Shown here in pieces: positions 45,159 to 55,101 of a DNA stretch of 64,000 nt. The position numbers and the translations under genes are program-made. The stretch lies in assembly GCF_020829495.1 (NCBI RefSeq), contig NZ_JAIVFQ010000007.1, positions 104,893-168,892 of the forward strand. The letters run 5' to 3'. A model generated the notes under the pieces. The model ran no database searches. It saw nothing but the letters and a program-made list of their open reading frames with translations, and was not told the origin of the DNA. Source of the DNA: Nostoc favosum CHAB5714. Its GTDB lineage: Bacteria; Cyanobacteriota; Cyanobacteriia; Cyanobacteriales; Nostocaceae. The first letter of the stretch is position 1, and the number at the start of each line of letters is the position of its first letter.

Positions 45159-46460
45159 TTAACTTTGTTTATAAACCATTTCCATTTTCAATTTCTCAAT
45201 CTCCAATCTCAACTTATCATTCTCCACCCTCAACTTTGCATTCTCCTCTCTAATCAACTCAACTTCATTCCTCTTACTTAACGCCTGATTAATCGCCAAC
45301 TTCCGCATATCTAACGAGAACCAACGCTGATAAGTTTGCGTGTGAACCTGCACACTATGCCCCAAATTATCAGCCGCAGCTTTAATTGGTACTCCTAAAA
45401 TATGCGCCCGAATTGCCCAACCGTGACGTAAATCATAAGGTTTAAAATCCAATCCTATCTTGCGAAACCACCAACTAATGCGCTGTGTTAACGCTGTTAT
45501 CTCAGCATGATTAGTGTTATCTTTTTTAGCGATCGCACTCCTTAACATTTCTAAATATTTAGGATTTCTCAAATCAAAATCCTCAATCCATTGCATATAT
45601 AATGGTAATGCTTGTCTCTCACCAGTTTTACAATCCTTATGAACTTTCCATGTCAAATCTGTATTTTCTTGACTCAACCACCAATCAATATCAGGATTAA
45701 TAAAAAGTTCTCGTGGACGTAAACCAAAAACTGCTAACATTCCATACGTCCAGCGCCAAAGTTGCCAGCTATCTTGAACATTTTGATTAACTTGATTACC
45801 TCTGGTATTTTGATAATATTCAAACTTAATAATTCCCTCCAATATTTCCGTATCGGTCGGTATATTTCGGAAATTATTCTCAGGCATTTTTGAATATTTA
45901 GATAAATCGATTTCGATTTTGAATGTCACACAAAATGCAGCGATCGCTCTAGCTGCATTATACTTAGCCCATTCTTTATCGATTTGTTCTATTGAATTTA
46001 TCAAGTTCTCAGCAGTAGCTAAATCTTGGATATTCGTAAATCTCTTGGTTCGGGAAAAATAATAAAAAAAAGTATGTTCGCTTTTGGTTGTGCGTTTATG
46101 AGTTTTAAAATACTCAGTTTCAAATTCTTCGAGTAATTCTCCTATAGTTTTAAAATCTTTTCTAATTGCCTCATTTCCTAAATATTTATCATTCCATTCA
46201 AAAGTTTTACGAGCGATTAACTTGCCTAACTCATAAGCTTCTTCCTCAGCCGTCTTGAGTCCATCTAAGTTAGAGGGAATATTCAAACTGATATTGTATT
46301 GCTTTCTCCCAGTTCCATTACTGTCCTTGTCTCCCGGTTTAATTGGTAACGTCGCCCGTAATTGCAGACTTCCATTTGATTCTCTAATTGTCACCTTTGC
46401 CTTTGCAGACTTCAAACGCAGATTAACTTTCTCTAATTCTAGTAGTACTTTCGTTCTCAT
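45159..46460 (-). CDS. xisA: Site-specific recombinase XisA of element 2
   Basis: The 433-residue recombinase has PIKPGDKDSNGTGRKQYNIS in the N-terminal part, GLRPRELFINPDIDWWLSQE, then PYDLRHGWAIRAH (Tyr replacing the usual His), GVPIKAAADNLGH and the catalytic Tyr in HTQTYQRWFSLD, ending in a coiled coil. It sits 253 bp inside the right border and points inward, and its borders have the GGATTACTCCG repeat cut by XisA in Anabaena. It is clearly homologous to the recombinase of element 1, so the two elements may share a distant origin but use different sites. Confidence 0.93.
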   Translation of the reverse strand: MRTKVLLELEKVNLRLKSAKAKVTIRESNGSLQLRATLPIKPGDKDSNGTGRKQYNISLNIPSNLDGLKTAEEEAYELGKLIARKTFEWNDKYLGNEAIRKDFKTIGELLEEFETEYFKTHKRTTKSEHTFFYYFSRTKRFTNIQDLATAENLINSIEQIDKEWAKYNAARAIAAFCVTFKIEIDLSKYSKMPENNFRNIPTDTEILEGIIKFEYYQNTRGNQVNQNVQDSWQLWRWTYGMLAVFGLRPRELFINPDIDWWLSQENTDLTWKVHKDCKTGERQALPLYMQWIEDFDLRNPKYLEMLRSAIAKKDNTNHAEITALTQRISWWFRKIGLDFKPYDLRHGWAIRAHILGVPIKAAADNLGHSVQVHTQTYQRWFSLDMRKLAINQALSKRNEVELIREENAKLRVENDKLRLEIEKLKMEMVYKQS

Positions 46461-46712
46461 GTATTCTTTTTGCTGCTATGATTGCAGACTTGAGCCGAAA
46501 TAATTACTAATTCGTAATACTCGCCAAAGGCGAGAAGCAAGCTACGTAATTCGTAATTAAGAGCCATAATTACGAATTACGAATTATCAATTACGAATTA
46601 TCTTTTAGCCTATATTTAGCCTAAAAATAAATGTGTTCTCAGCGAACAATGTTTAGCACAGACACTGTTTACTGCAAACATTAGGCTGTTGAAAAGAATT
46701 AAACCACAAAAA
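46461..46712. repeat. ACGAATT tandem repeats near the right border of element 2
   Basis: Runs of CGTAATT and ACGAATT heptamers lie at 46500-46605, upstream of xisA, and could lie in its promoter. No gene. Confidence 0.65.
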
Positions 46713-46723
46713 GGATTACTCCG
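46713..46723. repeat. Right border repeat of nifD element 2
   Basis: GGATTACTCCG, the partner of 31075-31085. Confidence 0.95.
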
Positions 46724-46872
46724 GCCCTTATCACGGTTATGACGGCTTTGCCATCTTCGCACGCGACATGGACTTGGCACTCAACAGCCCAACCTGGGGA
46801 TTAATTGGCGCTCCTTGGAATGAAAAAGCTCAGGCTAAGAAGGCTGAAGCTAAGGCTACGGCTGCCGTCTAG
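46713..46872 (+). CDS. nifD: nifD segment 3 (last 50 codons)
   Basis: After the repeat the frame reads [20 protein letters not shown], then [12 protein letters not shown], the conserved NifD C-terminus, followed by an alanine/lysine-rich tail ([16 protein letters not shown]) and TAG at 46870-46872. It has no start of its own and needs excision of element 2 to join segment 2 at DYS-G. Confidence 0.95.
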
Positions 46873-47116
46873 GGAAATGGGAGAGTGAGATAAGTAAGGA
46901 TAACCTGGGGCTAAAACCCCAGGAGGGAGTTGGGAATCCAAAATTCAAAATTAAAAGATTAAAAATTAATTTTGATTTTTGCATTTTGAATTTTGAATCA
47001 TATTCCCACTCCCTTCTAGAGACGCGATTAATCGCGTCTGTACCGGATTAATCGGGTCTCTACTCCCCACTCCCACCTCAATCAGTAAAGAATTCAGTAA
47101 CCTTGGAGATCCAGAA
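46873..47116. other. nifD-nifK spacer
   Basis: Contains a GGGGCTAAAACCCC hairpin near 46910, an inverted pair of AATTCAAAATT type (46940-46998) and one copy of the palindrome AGACGCGATTAATCGCGTCT at about 47019. Possible mRNA stability elements; no gene. Confidence 0.5.
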
Positions 47117-48652
47117 ATGCCTCAGAATCCAGAAAAAATTCAAGATCACGTCGAGTTATTCCACCAACCAGAGTACCAACAGCTATTTGAAAACAAAAAG
47201 CAGTTTGAAAACGGTCACGAAGCCGAAGAAGTACAACGGGTTGCAGAGTGGACGAAGGGTTGGGATTATCGTGAAAAGAACTTCGCTCGTGAAGCTTTAA
47301 CCGTTAACCCTGCTAAAGGTTGTCAACCACTAGGAGCAATCTTTGCTGCTGTTGGTTTTGAAGGTACTCTACCTTTTGTTCAAGGTTCTCAAGGTTGCGT
47401 TGCTTACTTCCGCACCCACTTAACCCGTCACTACAAAGAACCATTCTCTGGTGTATCTTCTTCAATGACTGAAGATGCAGCCGTGTTTGGTGGTCTGCAA
47501 AACATGATTGACGGCTTGGCGAACTCTTACCAACTCTACAAGCCTAAGATGATCGCTGTCTGCACCACCTGTATGGCAGAAGTAATTGGTGATGACTTAC
47601 AAGCCTTCATCAACAACTCTAAGCAAGCTGGTTCAGTTCCTCAAGATTTCCCAGTACCCTACGCTCACACCCCTAGCTTTGTCGGTTCCCACATCACTGG
47701 TTACGACAACATGATGAAGGGAATTCTTTCTAACCTGACCGCAGGTCATAAGAAAGAAACCAGCAATGGTAAAATCAACTTCATCCCAGGTTTTGACACC
47801 TACGTAGGCAACAACCGCGAAATCAAGCGGATTGCTTCTTTGTTCGGCTTTGACTACACAATTCTAGCCGACAACAGCGACTACTTGGATTCACCCAACA
47901 CAGGTGAATTCGATATGTACCCAGGTGGAACAAAGCTAGAAGATGCAGCAGATTCAATCAATGCTAAAGCGACAATTGCTCTGCAAGCACACTCTACACC
48001 CAAAACCCGCGAGTACATCGAAAAAGAATGGCAGCAACCAACCTCAGTTTCCCGTCCTTGGGGCATTAAGGGTACTGATGAGTTCTTGATGAAACTCAGC
48101 GAATTGAGTGGTATCCCCATTCCTCAAGAATTGGAAATCGAACGCGGTCGTGCAGTTGATGCCATGACTGATTCCCACTCATGGATTCACGGCAAGCGCT
48201 TCGCTATCTACGGCGAACCAGATTTAGTATACAGCGTTGTTGGCTTTATGCTAGAAATGGGTGCTGAACCTGTGCATATCTTGGTTCACAACAGCAACGA
48301 AGTATTTGAAGCAGAAATCAAAGAATTGCTTGCTTCTAGCCCCTTCGGTCAACATGCAACTGTTTGGCCTGGTAAAGACTTGTGGCACATGCGTTCTTTG
48401 TTGTTCACCGAACCAGTAGATTTCCTTGTTGGTAACACCTACGGTAAGTACCTGTGGCGCGACACCAAGATTCCCCTCGTGAGAATCGGCTACCCCATCA
48501 TGGATCGCCACCACTTACACCGCTACGCCACCATTGGTTATCAAGGTGTGATCAACCTTCTCAACTGGACTGTAAATACCCTGTTTGAAGAAATCGATCG
48601 CAACACCAACATTCCTTCTAAGACAGATATTTCCTACGACTTGATTCGTTAG
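47117..48652 (+). CDS. nifK: Nitrogenase MoFe protein beta chain NifK
   Basis: The 511-residue protein contains the P-cluster ligands in [32 protein letters not shown] and [12 protein letters not shown], and ends in [10 protein letters not shown]. It pairs with NifD to form the MoFe tetramer. The ATG follows CTTGGAGATCCAGAA. Uninterrupted. It lies 244 bp after the last nifD segment and is expected to be cotranscribed with nifHD after excision. Confidence 0.98.
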   Translation: MPQNPEKIQDHVELFHQPEYQQLFENKKQFENGHEAEEVQRVAEWTKGWDYREKNFAREALTVNPAKGCQPLGAIFAAVGFEGTLPFVQGSQGCVAYFRTHLTRHYKEPFSGVSSSMTEDAAVFGGLQNMIDGLANSYQLYKPKMIAVCTTCMAEVIGDDLQAFINNSKQAGSVPQDFPVPYAHTPSFVGSHITGYDNMMKGILSNLTAGHKKETSNGKINFIPGFDTYVGNNREIKRIASLFGFDYTILADNSDYLDSPNTGEFDMYPGGTKLEDAADSINAKATIALQAHSTPKTREYIEKEWQQPTSVSRPWGIKGTDEFLMKLSELSGIPIPQELEIERGRAVDAMTDSHSWIHGKRFAIYGEPDLVYSVVGFMLEMGAEPVHILVHNSNEVFEAEIKELLASSPFGQHATVWPGKDLWHMRSLLFTEPVDFLVGNTYGKYLWRDTKIPLVRIGYPIMDRHHLHRYATIGYQGVINLLNWTVNTLFEEIDRNTNIPSKTDISYDLIR

Positions 48653-48777
48653 AAATTGCGTAGAAACACAACGTGTTAATTAAAGGCAGGAAATAATTCG
48701 TAATTCGTAATTCGTAATTCGTAATTATGAATTATTTCCTCCTTTTTCTTTCTAGCATTTACCCAAGGTATATATAG

Positions 48778-49119
48778 ATGAAAACCATCAATCACACTCA
48801 CGAACATACTCACACTCATCCTAATTACCATCCACCTAACCAGAAAAAACTAGGGTGGTTCAACAATCTTCTTAATCCGTTGCGCCGTGTAGTGGATGGA
48901 ATTCAGGTTAAAAATAATCGCATCGCTCATCTAATTTGCCAAACAATTCCTTGTTGTTGTCCCTTTGAGCGACAAATTAAATTATTTGGGAAGTCTATTG
49001 ATATCCCACCACTATGTAAACTCAATCCTTTATATGACGAATTCGTAGGATTGCGTTTCCGCGCTCTATCTTACCTCACGGATGTATGTGGAGAGGATGT
49101 CACAAAATACATTTGTTAG
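48778..49119 (+). CDS. Mo-dependent nitrogenase C-terminal domain protein
   Basis: The 113-residue protein starts with a histidine-rich stretch (HTHEHTHTHPNYHPP) and has LICQTIPCCCPFERQIKLFG, then IPPLCKLNPLYDEFVGLRFR and LSYLTDVCGED. This is the cyanobacterial Mo-nitro_C family. The histidines and cysteines suggest metal binding, perhaps in cofactor or metal delivery; no activity is proven. The position between nifK and nifE is conserved in heterocystous strains. Confidence 0.85.
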   Translation: MKTINHTHEHTHTHPNYHPPNQKKLGWFNNLLNPLRRVVDGIQVKNNRIAHLICQTIPCCCPFERQIKLFGKSIDIPPLCKLNPLYDEFVGLRFRALSYLTDVCGEDVTKYIC

Positions 49120-49121
49120 TT

Positions 49122-49195
49122 ATTGGTCATTAGTCATTGGTCATTAGTCATTGGTCATTGGTCATTAGTAAATAACAAATGACAAATGACAATTA
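49122..49195. repeat. GTCATTG/GTCATTA heptamer repeats
   Basis: About seven GTCATTN units are followed by inverse ACAAATG units, able to form a hairpin. Similar arrays lie at 53160-53205 and 54602-54680. Confidence 0.8.
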
Positions 49196-49217
49196 ACAAT
49201 TCAGCACGAGAAGAGAG

Positions 49218-50597
49218 ATGAAAATCACCCAAGGCAAAATTAACGAACTGCTGACTGAGACAGGATGCGAACATAATCAGCACAAACAAACGGAAAAGAA
49301 AAACAAGTCATGCGCTCAACAGGCACAACCTGGCGCGGCTCAAGGGGGCTGTGCCTTTGATGGTGCAATGATTGCTTTAGTGCCGATCGCAGATGCTGCT
49401 CATTTAGTCCACGGGCCGATTGCTTGTGCTGGTAATTCCTGGGGCAGTCGTGGTAGTCTGTCGTCTGGCCCGCAACTCTACAAAATGGGCTTTACCACTG
49501 ACTTGGGTGAAAATGATGTCATCTTCGGTGGCGAAAAGAAGCTTTACAAAGCGATTCTGGAACTCAAAGAGCGCTACCAACCAGCAGCAGTATTCGTCTA
49601 CGCCACTTGCGTTACAGCCTTAATTGGCGATGATATCGATGCTGTCTGCAAAGCTGCTGCTGAGAAAATTGGTATTCCTGTTGTTCCCGTCATTGCACCA
49701 GGATTCATTGGCAGTAAAAATCTGGGCAACCGTTTTGGCGGTGAAGCTTTATTAGAATATGTTGTCGGCACAGCAGAACCAGAACATACAACGCCTTATG
49801 ATATTAACTTAATCGGTGAATATAACATCGCCGGGGAAATGTGGGGAGTAACACCACTGTTAGAAAAATTAGGCATCCGTATTTTGTCTAAAATTACGGG
49901 CGATGCTCGCTACGATGAAATTCGCTACGCCCACCGCGCCAAGCTCAACGTCATGATCTGCTCACGAGCGCTGCTCAATATGGCGAGAAAGATGGAGGAG
50001 CGTTACAACATCCCCTACATTGAAGAGTCTTTCTACGGCATCGATGATATGAATCGCTGTCTGCGAAATATCGCTGCTAAATTAGGCGATCCTGATTTAC
50101 AGGAGCGGACAGAAAAGCTAATTGCAGAAGAAACGGCTGCTTTAGATTTGGCACTGGCTCCTTATCGCGCTCGACTCAAAGGTAAGCGGGTTGTGTTGTA
50201 TACAGGTGGTGTCAAGAGTTGGTCGATTATTTCGGCTGCTAGAGACTTGGGCATTGAAGTTGTTGCTACCAGTACTCGCAAAAGTACTGAGGAAGATAAA
50301 GCCAAAATCAAGAAGTTGATTGGCAACGATGGCATCATGCTGGAGAAAGGCAACGCTCAAGAATTGCTACAACTGGTTAAAGACACTCGCGCAGATATGC
50401 TGATTGCTGGTGGACGTAACCAATACACCGCTTTGAAAGCTCGAATTCCTTTCCTTGATATCAACCAAGAACGCCATCATCCTTATGCAGGTTATGTGGG
50501 AATGATTGAGATGGCGCGGGAACTGTACGAAGCTCTCTATAGCCCGATTTGGGAACAAATACGCAAACCCGCTCCTTGGGACGAGGAGGTAGTTTAA
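49218..50597 (+). CDS. nifE: FeMo-cofactor scaffold subunit NifE
   Basis: The 459-residue protein is a NifD homologue on which FeMo-cofactor matures. It has [50 protein letters not shown] and [17 protein letters not shown], with cysteines at the expected places, and a C-terminal [19 protein letters not shown]. The start follows GAGAAGAGAG. Its stop overlaps the nifN start by one base (TAATG). Confidence 0.97.
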   Translation: MKITQGKINELLTETGCEHNQHKQTEKKNKSCAQQAQPGAAQGGCAFDGAMIALVPIADAAHLVHGPIACAGNSWGSRGSLSSGPQLYKMGFTTDLGENDVIFGGEKKLYKAILELKERYQPAAVFVYATCVTALIGDDIDAVCKAAAEKIGIPVVPVIAPGFIGSKNLGNRFGGEALLEYVVGTAEPEHTTPYDINLIGEYNIAGEMWGVTPLLEKLGIRILSKITGDARYDEIRYAHRAKLNVMICSRALLNMARKMEERYNIPYIEESFYGIDDMNRCLRNIAAKLGDPDLQERTEKLIAEETAALDLALAPYRARLKGKRVVLYTGGVKSWSIISAARDLGIEVVATSTRKSTEEDKAKIKKLIGNDGIMLEKGNAQELLQLVKDTRADMLIAGGRNQYTALKARIPFLDINQERHHPYAGYVGMIEMARELYEALYSPIWEQIRKPAPWDEEVV

Positions 50598-51934
50598 TGG
50601 CGATCGTTACCGCTTCTAACAAAGCACTGACAGTTAATCCCCTCAAGCAAAGTCAAGCTTTGGGCGCAACCTTAGCCTTTTTGGGATTGAAAGGGACAAT
50701 GCCCTTATTCCACGGTTCTCAAGGTTGTACTGCTTTCGCCAAAGTTGTCTTAGTGCGGCATTTCCGGGAAGCGATTCCTTTAGCTACCACAGCGATGACA
50801 GAAGTCACTACTATCTTGGGTGGTGAAGAGAATGTGGAGCAAGCAATTCTGACTCTGGTAGAAAAAGCTAACCCAGAAATTATTGGTTTATGTAGTACTG
50901 GGTTGACTGAAACCAGAGGCGATGACATTGAAGGTTTTCTTAAGGAAATCCGCGATCGCCATCCCGAATTAAATGATTTAGCGATCGTTTTTGCACCCAC
51001 CCCAGATTTTAAAGGTGCGTTGCAAGATGGCTTTGCTGTCGCTGTCGAAAGCATAGTTAAGGAAATTCCTCGCGCGGGTGGACTCAGAACTGAACAAGTC
51101 ACAATTTTGGCGGGTTCTGCATTCACACCTGGGGATGTACAGGAAATCAAAGAGATAATCACGGACTTTGGACTAGTGCCGATCTTTGTACCTGACCTTG
51201 GCGCTTCTCTAGATGGTCATTTAGAGGATGCTTATAGTGCAGTTACGGTTAGTGGGACTACCTTAAAACAGCTACGAGAAGTAGGTAGTTCTGCTTTTAC
51301 CCTGGCATTGGGTGAAAGTATGCGGGGGGCTGCAAAGATTCTGGAAGAACGCTTTGGCACACCTTATGAGGTGTTTAGCGAACTGACGGGATTAGAACCG
51401 GTAGATGAGTTTATCCAAGCATTGGCAATTCTGAGCGGTAACAGCGTACCCGAAAAATACCGCCGCCAACGCCGTCAGTTGCAAGATGCAATGTTGGACA
51501 CTCACTTTTACTTCGGTGCAAAACGAGTTTCTTTAGCGCTGGAACCAGATTTGTTGTGGTCAACAGTGCATTTCCTGCAATCGATGGGAGCGCAGATTCA
51601 TGCGGCGGTGACAACGACGCGATCGCACCTCTTAGAAAAACTCCCAGTTAAAAGCATCACCATCGGCGACTTGGAAGACTTTGAGAGTCTAGCGGGCGGT
51701 TCTGATTTGCTGATTGGTAACTCGAATGTGGGTGCGATCGCTAAACGGCTCTCAATTCCTCTTTATCGTCTAGGATTGCCCATTTATGACCGCTTAGGTA
51801 ATGGTCAATTTACCAAAGTTGGCTATCGAGGCACGATGGAACTTTTGTTTGGCATAGGCAACCTGTTTTTAGAGGCAGAAGAAGCGAGAGTTAAGCAGTT
51901 CCAAGAGTTCGGAATTGTCGGCGCTGAGTTTTGA
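50597..51934 (+). CDS. nifN: FeMo-cofactor scaffold subunit NifN
   Basis: The 445-residue protein starts [20 protein letters not shown] and has GLKGTMPLFHGSQGCTAFAK, MTEVTTILGGEENVE and CSTGLTETRGDD, the NifK-like features of NifN. It forms the NifEN complex with its upstream partner. I use the ATG at 50597, overlapping the nifE stop and preceded by GAGGAGG; the longer frame from 50549 lies within nifE. Full length. Confidence 0.97.
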   Translation: MAIVTASNKALTVNPLKQSQALGATLAFLGLKGTMPLFHGSQGCTAFAKVVLVRHFREAIPLATTAMTEVTTILGGEENVEQAILTLVEKANPEIIGLCSTGLTETRGDDIEGFLKEIRDRHPELNDLAIVFAPTPDFKGALQDGFAVAVESIVKEIPRAGGLRTEQVTILAGSAFTPGDVQEIKEIITDFGLVPIFVPDLGASLDGHLEDAYSAVTVSGTTLKQLREVGSSAFTLALGESMRGAAKILEERFGTPYEVFSELTGLEPVDEFIQALAILSGNSVPEKYRRQRRQLQDAMLDTHFYFGAKRVSLALEPDLLWSTVHFLQSMGAQIHAAVTTTRSHLLEKLPVKSITIGDLEDFESLAGGSDLLIGNSNVGAIAKRLSIPLYRLGLPIYDRLGNGQFTKVGYRGTMELLFGIGNLFLEAEEARVKQFQEFGIVGAEF

Positions 51935-52039
51935 ATTCTTCTTCAAGAATTCAGGAGTCAAAATTCAGAATTCGGAAAGAGTAAAACCTGCCACTGATTG
52001 TTTGTTTATCCTTGGCGTTTGCGTAGGAAAAACTACTAA

Positions 52040-52153
52040 TACCAATTCTTTGCGAAGGCATGTCAAACTTTCTTTATTTCTTTCTTTGTGTCCTTTGCGC
52101 CCTTTGCGGTTCGTTTCTCATATATTTTGGCGCATCACCAAACAGAATTGGTA
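52040..52153. mobile_element. Miniature inverted-repeat element, family B copy 3 (inverted)
   Basis: The ends TACCAATTCT and AGAATTGGTA are perfect inverses, with TAA duplicated at 52037-52039 and 52154-52156. The interior carries the GTGTCCTTTGCGCCCTTTGC unit on the opposite strand to copies 1 and 2. Confidence 0.88.
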
Positions 52154-52270
52154 TAAATATGCAGATCTAGTTCTGCCACTCAAACTCTAATTACTCCTGA
52201 ATTCTGACTCCTGACTCATGGATTCCTTCTTACCAATTCAAAATTCAAAACTTTAGAGAGGAGAATTACA

Positions 52271-52684
52271 ATGAAAATAGCCTTCACGACGAGTGACCGA
52301 GTTCATATTAATGCTCATTTTGGATGGGCAAAAATGATTGATGTTTACGAAATTTCCGATGAGGGATATCACTTCGTAGAAACCCTCAATTTTGAAGGCG
52401 ACCTCAAAGAAGATGGGAATGAAGACAAAATTACCCCAAAACTTGAGGCAATAGGCGACTGTACGATTATTTACGTAACAGCAATTGGTGGTAGCGCCGC
52501 CGCTCGTTTAATCAAGAAAGGTGTCACCCCAGTGAAGGCGCGATCGGAAGAAGAAGAAATTAGTGAAGTGCTAAATAAGCTAGTGAAAACCCTCAAAGGT
52601 AATCCTCCACCTTGGTTGCGTAAAGCTTTACAGCCAAAACCCACAAACTTTGCTGATGAAGTTGAAGATGAGGCAACAGTATGA
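52271..52684 (+). CDS. nifX: Nitrogenase cofactor carrier NifX
   Basis: The 137-residue protein starts MKIAFTTSDRVHINAHFGWA and contains ITPKLEAIGDCTIIYVTAIG, the dinitrogenase iron-molybdenum cofactor-binding fold also seen at the NifB C-terminus. It holds FeMo-cofactor precursors passing from NifB to NifEN. The start follows GAGAGGAGAATTACA, a strong ribosome site. It overlaps the next gene by 4 bp (ATGA). Confidence 0.95.
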   Translation: MKIAFTTSDRVHINAHFGWAKMIDVYEISDEGYHFVETLNFEGDLKEDGNEDKITPKLEAIGDCTIIYVTAIGGSAAARLIKKGVTPVKARSEEEEISEVLNKLVKTLKGNPPPWLRKALQPKPTNFADEVEDEATV

Positions 52685-53157
52685 CCGCAAATAATAGTGT
52701 TAACGGAACCGCTACAACTGAAGTCTTGAACTCGCCTTTTCTTAAGGTATTAATTAAACAAATCCGTGGTCAAGACAGTTATGGAGTTTATCGTACTTGG
52801 TCGGATGAGTTGATTCTCAAACCCTTTATTGTCACCAAACAAAAAAAACGGGAAATCTCCGTTGAGGGCGAAGTTGATCCGGTAACTCAAGCCCGGATTA
52901 TGGCATTTTTTCGGGCTGTAGCTGCTGGGATTGAACAAGAAACAGGTTTGATATCCCAAGTTGTAGTTGATTTGAGCCATGAAGGATTTGGCTGGGCGCT
53001 AGTTTTTTCTGGTCGTCTTTTGCTAACTGTGAAAACCCTACGAGATGCTCATCGCTTTGGCTTTGACTCGCTAGATAAATTAGCAGAAGAGGGAGAAAAC
53101 TACGTCAAAAAAGGTCTTGATTTGGCGAAGCGCTTTCCTGAAGTTGGCAAAATTTAA
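52681..53157 (+). CDS. NifX-associated nitrogen fixation protein (DUF269)
   Basis: The 158-residue protein contains FLKVLIKQIRGQDSYGVYRT, VEGEVDPVTQARIMAFFRAV and VVVDLSHEGFGWALVFSGRL, matching the family routinely encoded after nifX. Its biochemical role is not settled. Coupled to nifX by an ATGA overlap and followed by GTCATTN repeats. Confidence 0.92.
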   Translation: MTANNSVNGTATTEVLNSPFLKVLIKQIRGQDSYGVYRTWSDELILKPFIVTKQKKREISVEGEVDPVTQARIMAFFRAVAAGIEQETGLISQVVVDLSHEGFGWALVFSGRLLLTVKTLRDAHRFGFDSLDKLAEEGENYVKKGLDLAKRFPEVGKI

Positions 53158-53261
53158 TTAGTCATTAGTCATTGGTTATTGGTCATTAGTAAAAGACAAA
53201 TGACTAATGACATAGACGCGCCAGCGGCTTCCCGCAGGGTAGGACAAAGGACGAAGCACAA

Positions 53262-53458
53262 ATGACAATTGAGGAACTACAAGGACAAATCAGACGGCTT
53301 AACAGCAAAGCAGGTCAAATGAAAATGGATCTGCATGATTTAGCTGAAGGTCTGCCAACAGATTACAACCAACTTATGGATGTTGCAGCTGCAACTTATG
53401 AAATCTATCGCAAGTTAGATGAACTTAAGCAACATCTGAAACAATTGGAGAATGCTAA

Positions 53459-53462
<4 letters not shown>
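53262..53462 (+). CDS. DUF683 (CCE_0567-type) small metalloprotein
   Basis: This 66-residue helical protein (MTIEELQGQIRRLNSKAGQM, MDLHDLAEGLP, YEIYRKLDELKQHLKQLE) matches the nif-cluster family whose Cyanothece member CCE_0567 is a helical bundle that can bind metal. Role unknown. Overlaps nifW by 4 bp. Confidence 0.9.
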
Positions 53463-53776
<314 letters not shown>

Positions 53777-53786
53777 GAGGTATAAA

Positions 53787-54596
53787 TTGGTTAACCTAAC
53801 GCCTACCGAATTAGAACGCTATCGTCGCCAAATGATGCTTCCGAATTTTGGCGAAACAGCACAGAAACGCTTGAAGTCAGCGACGGTTCTGGTGACAGGT
53901 GTGGGGGGATTAGGCGGTACGGCGGCGCTTTACTTAGCAGTAGCGGGCGTTGGGCGGCTAATTCTAGTCCGGGGCGGTGACTTGCGGCTAGATGATATGA
54001 ATCGTCAGGTTCTCATGACTGATGATTGGGTAGGTAAGCCAAGGGTATTCAAAGCTAAAGAAACTCTGGATGCGATTAATCCTGATGTCCAAGTGGAAGC
54101 TGTTCATGATTACATTACCCCGGAAAATGTAGACTCGTTAGTGCAATCCGCCGATATGGCTCTTGATTGCGCCCACAACTTTACAGAGCGCAATTTGTTA
54201 AATGAAGCCTGTGTGCGCTGGCGTAAGCCAATGGTGGAAGCTGCAATGAATGGGATGGAGGCTTACCTGACAACGATTATTCCTGGTGTGACTCCTTGCT
54301 TGTCTTGTCTGTTTCCAGAAAAGCCTGATTGGGATCAGCGCGGCTTTTCAGTTCTAGGCGCTGTTTCTGGAACACTAGCTTGTTTAACAGCACTGGAAGC
54401 TATCAAGCTAATCACTGGGTTTAGTCAGCCTCTATTGTCGCAATTGCTGACAATCGACCTAAATCGGATGGAATTTGCTAAACGCCGTTCTCACCGCGAT
54501 CGCTCTTGTCCAGTATGCGGTAATAGTGCGCCTTGGAGACACGCGCAATCCAATTCGATGGAACCCACAGCCACAGGTATTGCACAAAATAGTTAA
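53787..54596 (+). CDS. hesA: HesA, ThiF/MoeB-like adenylyltransferase
   Basis: The 269-residue protein starts LTPTELERYRRQMMLPNFGE and has the nucleotide-binding VLVTGVGGLGGTAALYLAVA. Zinc-type pairs follow in CLSCLFPEKP and CPVCGNS. HesA belongs to the E1-like family and is thought to help sulfur or molybdenum handling in heterocyst nitrogen fixation. The start is TTG (53787), 6 bp after a perfect AGGAGG; no nearby ATG fits. It is downstream of nifW in the nifX-W operon. Confidence 0.95.
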   Translation: MVNLTPTELERYRRQMMLPNFGETAQKRLKSATVLVTGVGGLGGTAALYLAVAGVGRLILVRGGDLRLDDMNRQVLMTDDWVGKPRVFKAKETLDAINPDVQVEAVHDYITPENVDSLVQSADMALDCAHNFTERNLLNEACVRWRKPMVEAAMNGMEAYLTTIIPGVTPCLSCLFPEKPDWDQRGFSVLGAVSGTLACLTALEAIKLITGFSQPLLSQLLTIDLNRMEFAKRRSHRDRSCPVCGNSAPWRHAQSNSMEPTATGIAQNS

Positions 54597-54729
54597 TTTT
54601 CGTCATTAGTCATTAGTCATTTGTCATTAGTGAATAACAAAGGACAACTGACAACTGACAACTGACAAAGGACAAAGCACAACCCCACCTGAAATCAGAA
54701 CAACTAATCGCTACAAATCAGGAGACTTA

Positions 54730-55101
54730 ATGGCCGTTATTTTATCAGAAAAAGCAGAATTTCATCTGCGGGCATTCCTCAAAGGTTCCGCACCCGATGC
54801 TGATGGCGCAACTAAAGGTGTCCGCATCTCTGTAAAAGATGGTGGTTGCAGTGGCTATGAATATGCGATCGATATCACTAGCAAGCCCCAGCCAGATGAT
54901 TTGGTAAGTCAGCAAGGCAAAGTGCTGGTTTACGTTGATGCCAAAAGTGCGCCGTTATTAGACGGAGTTATTGTTGACTTCGTTGAAGGAGTGATGGAAA
55001 GCGGTTTTAAATTCATCAACCCCAATGCGACTGATACCTGCGGTTGTGGAAAGTCCTTTAAAACAGACGACGGTACGCCTACTGGTGTACCTTGCAGTTA
55101 A
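54730..55101 (+). CDS. hesB: HesB, IscA-type Fe-S carrier
   Basis: The 123-residue protein has an A-type carrier fold: VRISVKDGGCSGYEYAID with the first cysteine, VIVDFVEGVMESGFKFINP, and CGCGKSF with the two distal cysteines. It probably delivers Fe-S clusters to nitrogenase proteins in heterocysts. The start follows CAGGAGACTTA. It is separated from hesA by GTCATTN repeats. Confidence 0.96.
   Translation: MAVILSEKAEFHLRAFLKGSAPDADGATKGVRISVKDGGCSGYEYAIDITSKPQPDDLVSQQGKVLVYVDAKSAPLLDGVIVDFVEGVMESGFKFINPNATDTCGCGKSFKTDDGTPTGVPCS

Larger units (their letters stand above)
31075..46712. mobile_element. nifD excision element 2, about 15.6 kb (classical site)
   Basis: Bounded by GGATTACTCCG direct repeats; excising 15,638 bp joins HSWDYS to GPYHGYDGF in frame. 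The xisA gene lies 253 bp inside the right border. The element is larger than the 11-kb Anabaena element and carries cargo: a zinc-ribbon-like protein, TraX-like protein, orange carotenoid protein, histidine kinase, methyltransferase, dienelactone hydrolase, DUF2267 protein, aspartyl-protease-like protein and a PIN remnant. Seven miniature elements lie within it, so it has been collecting insertions. Confidence 0.95.
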
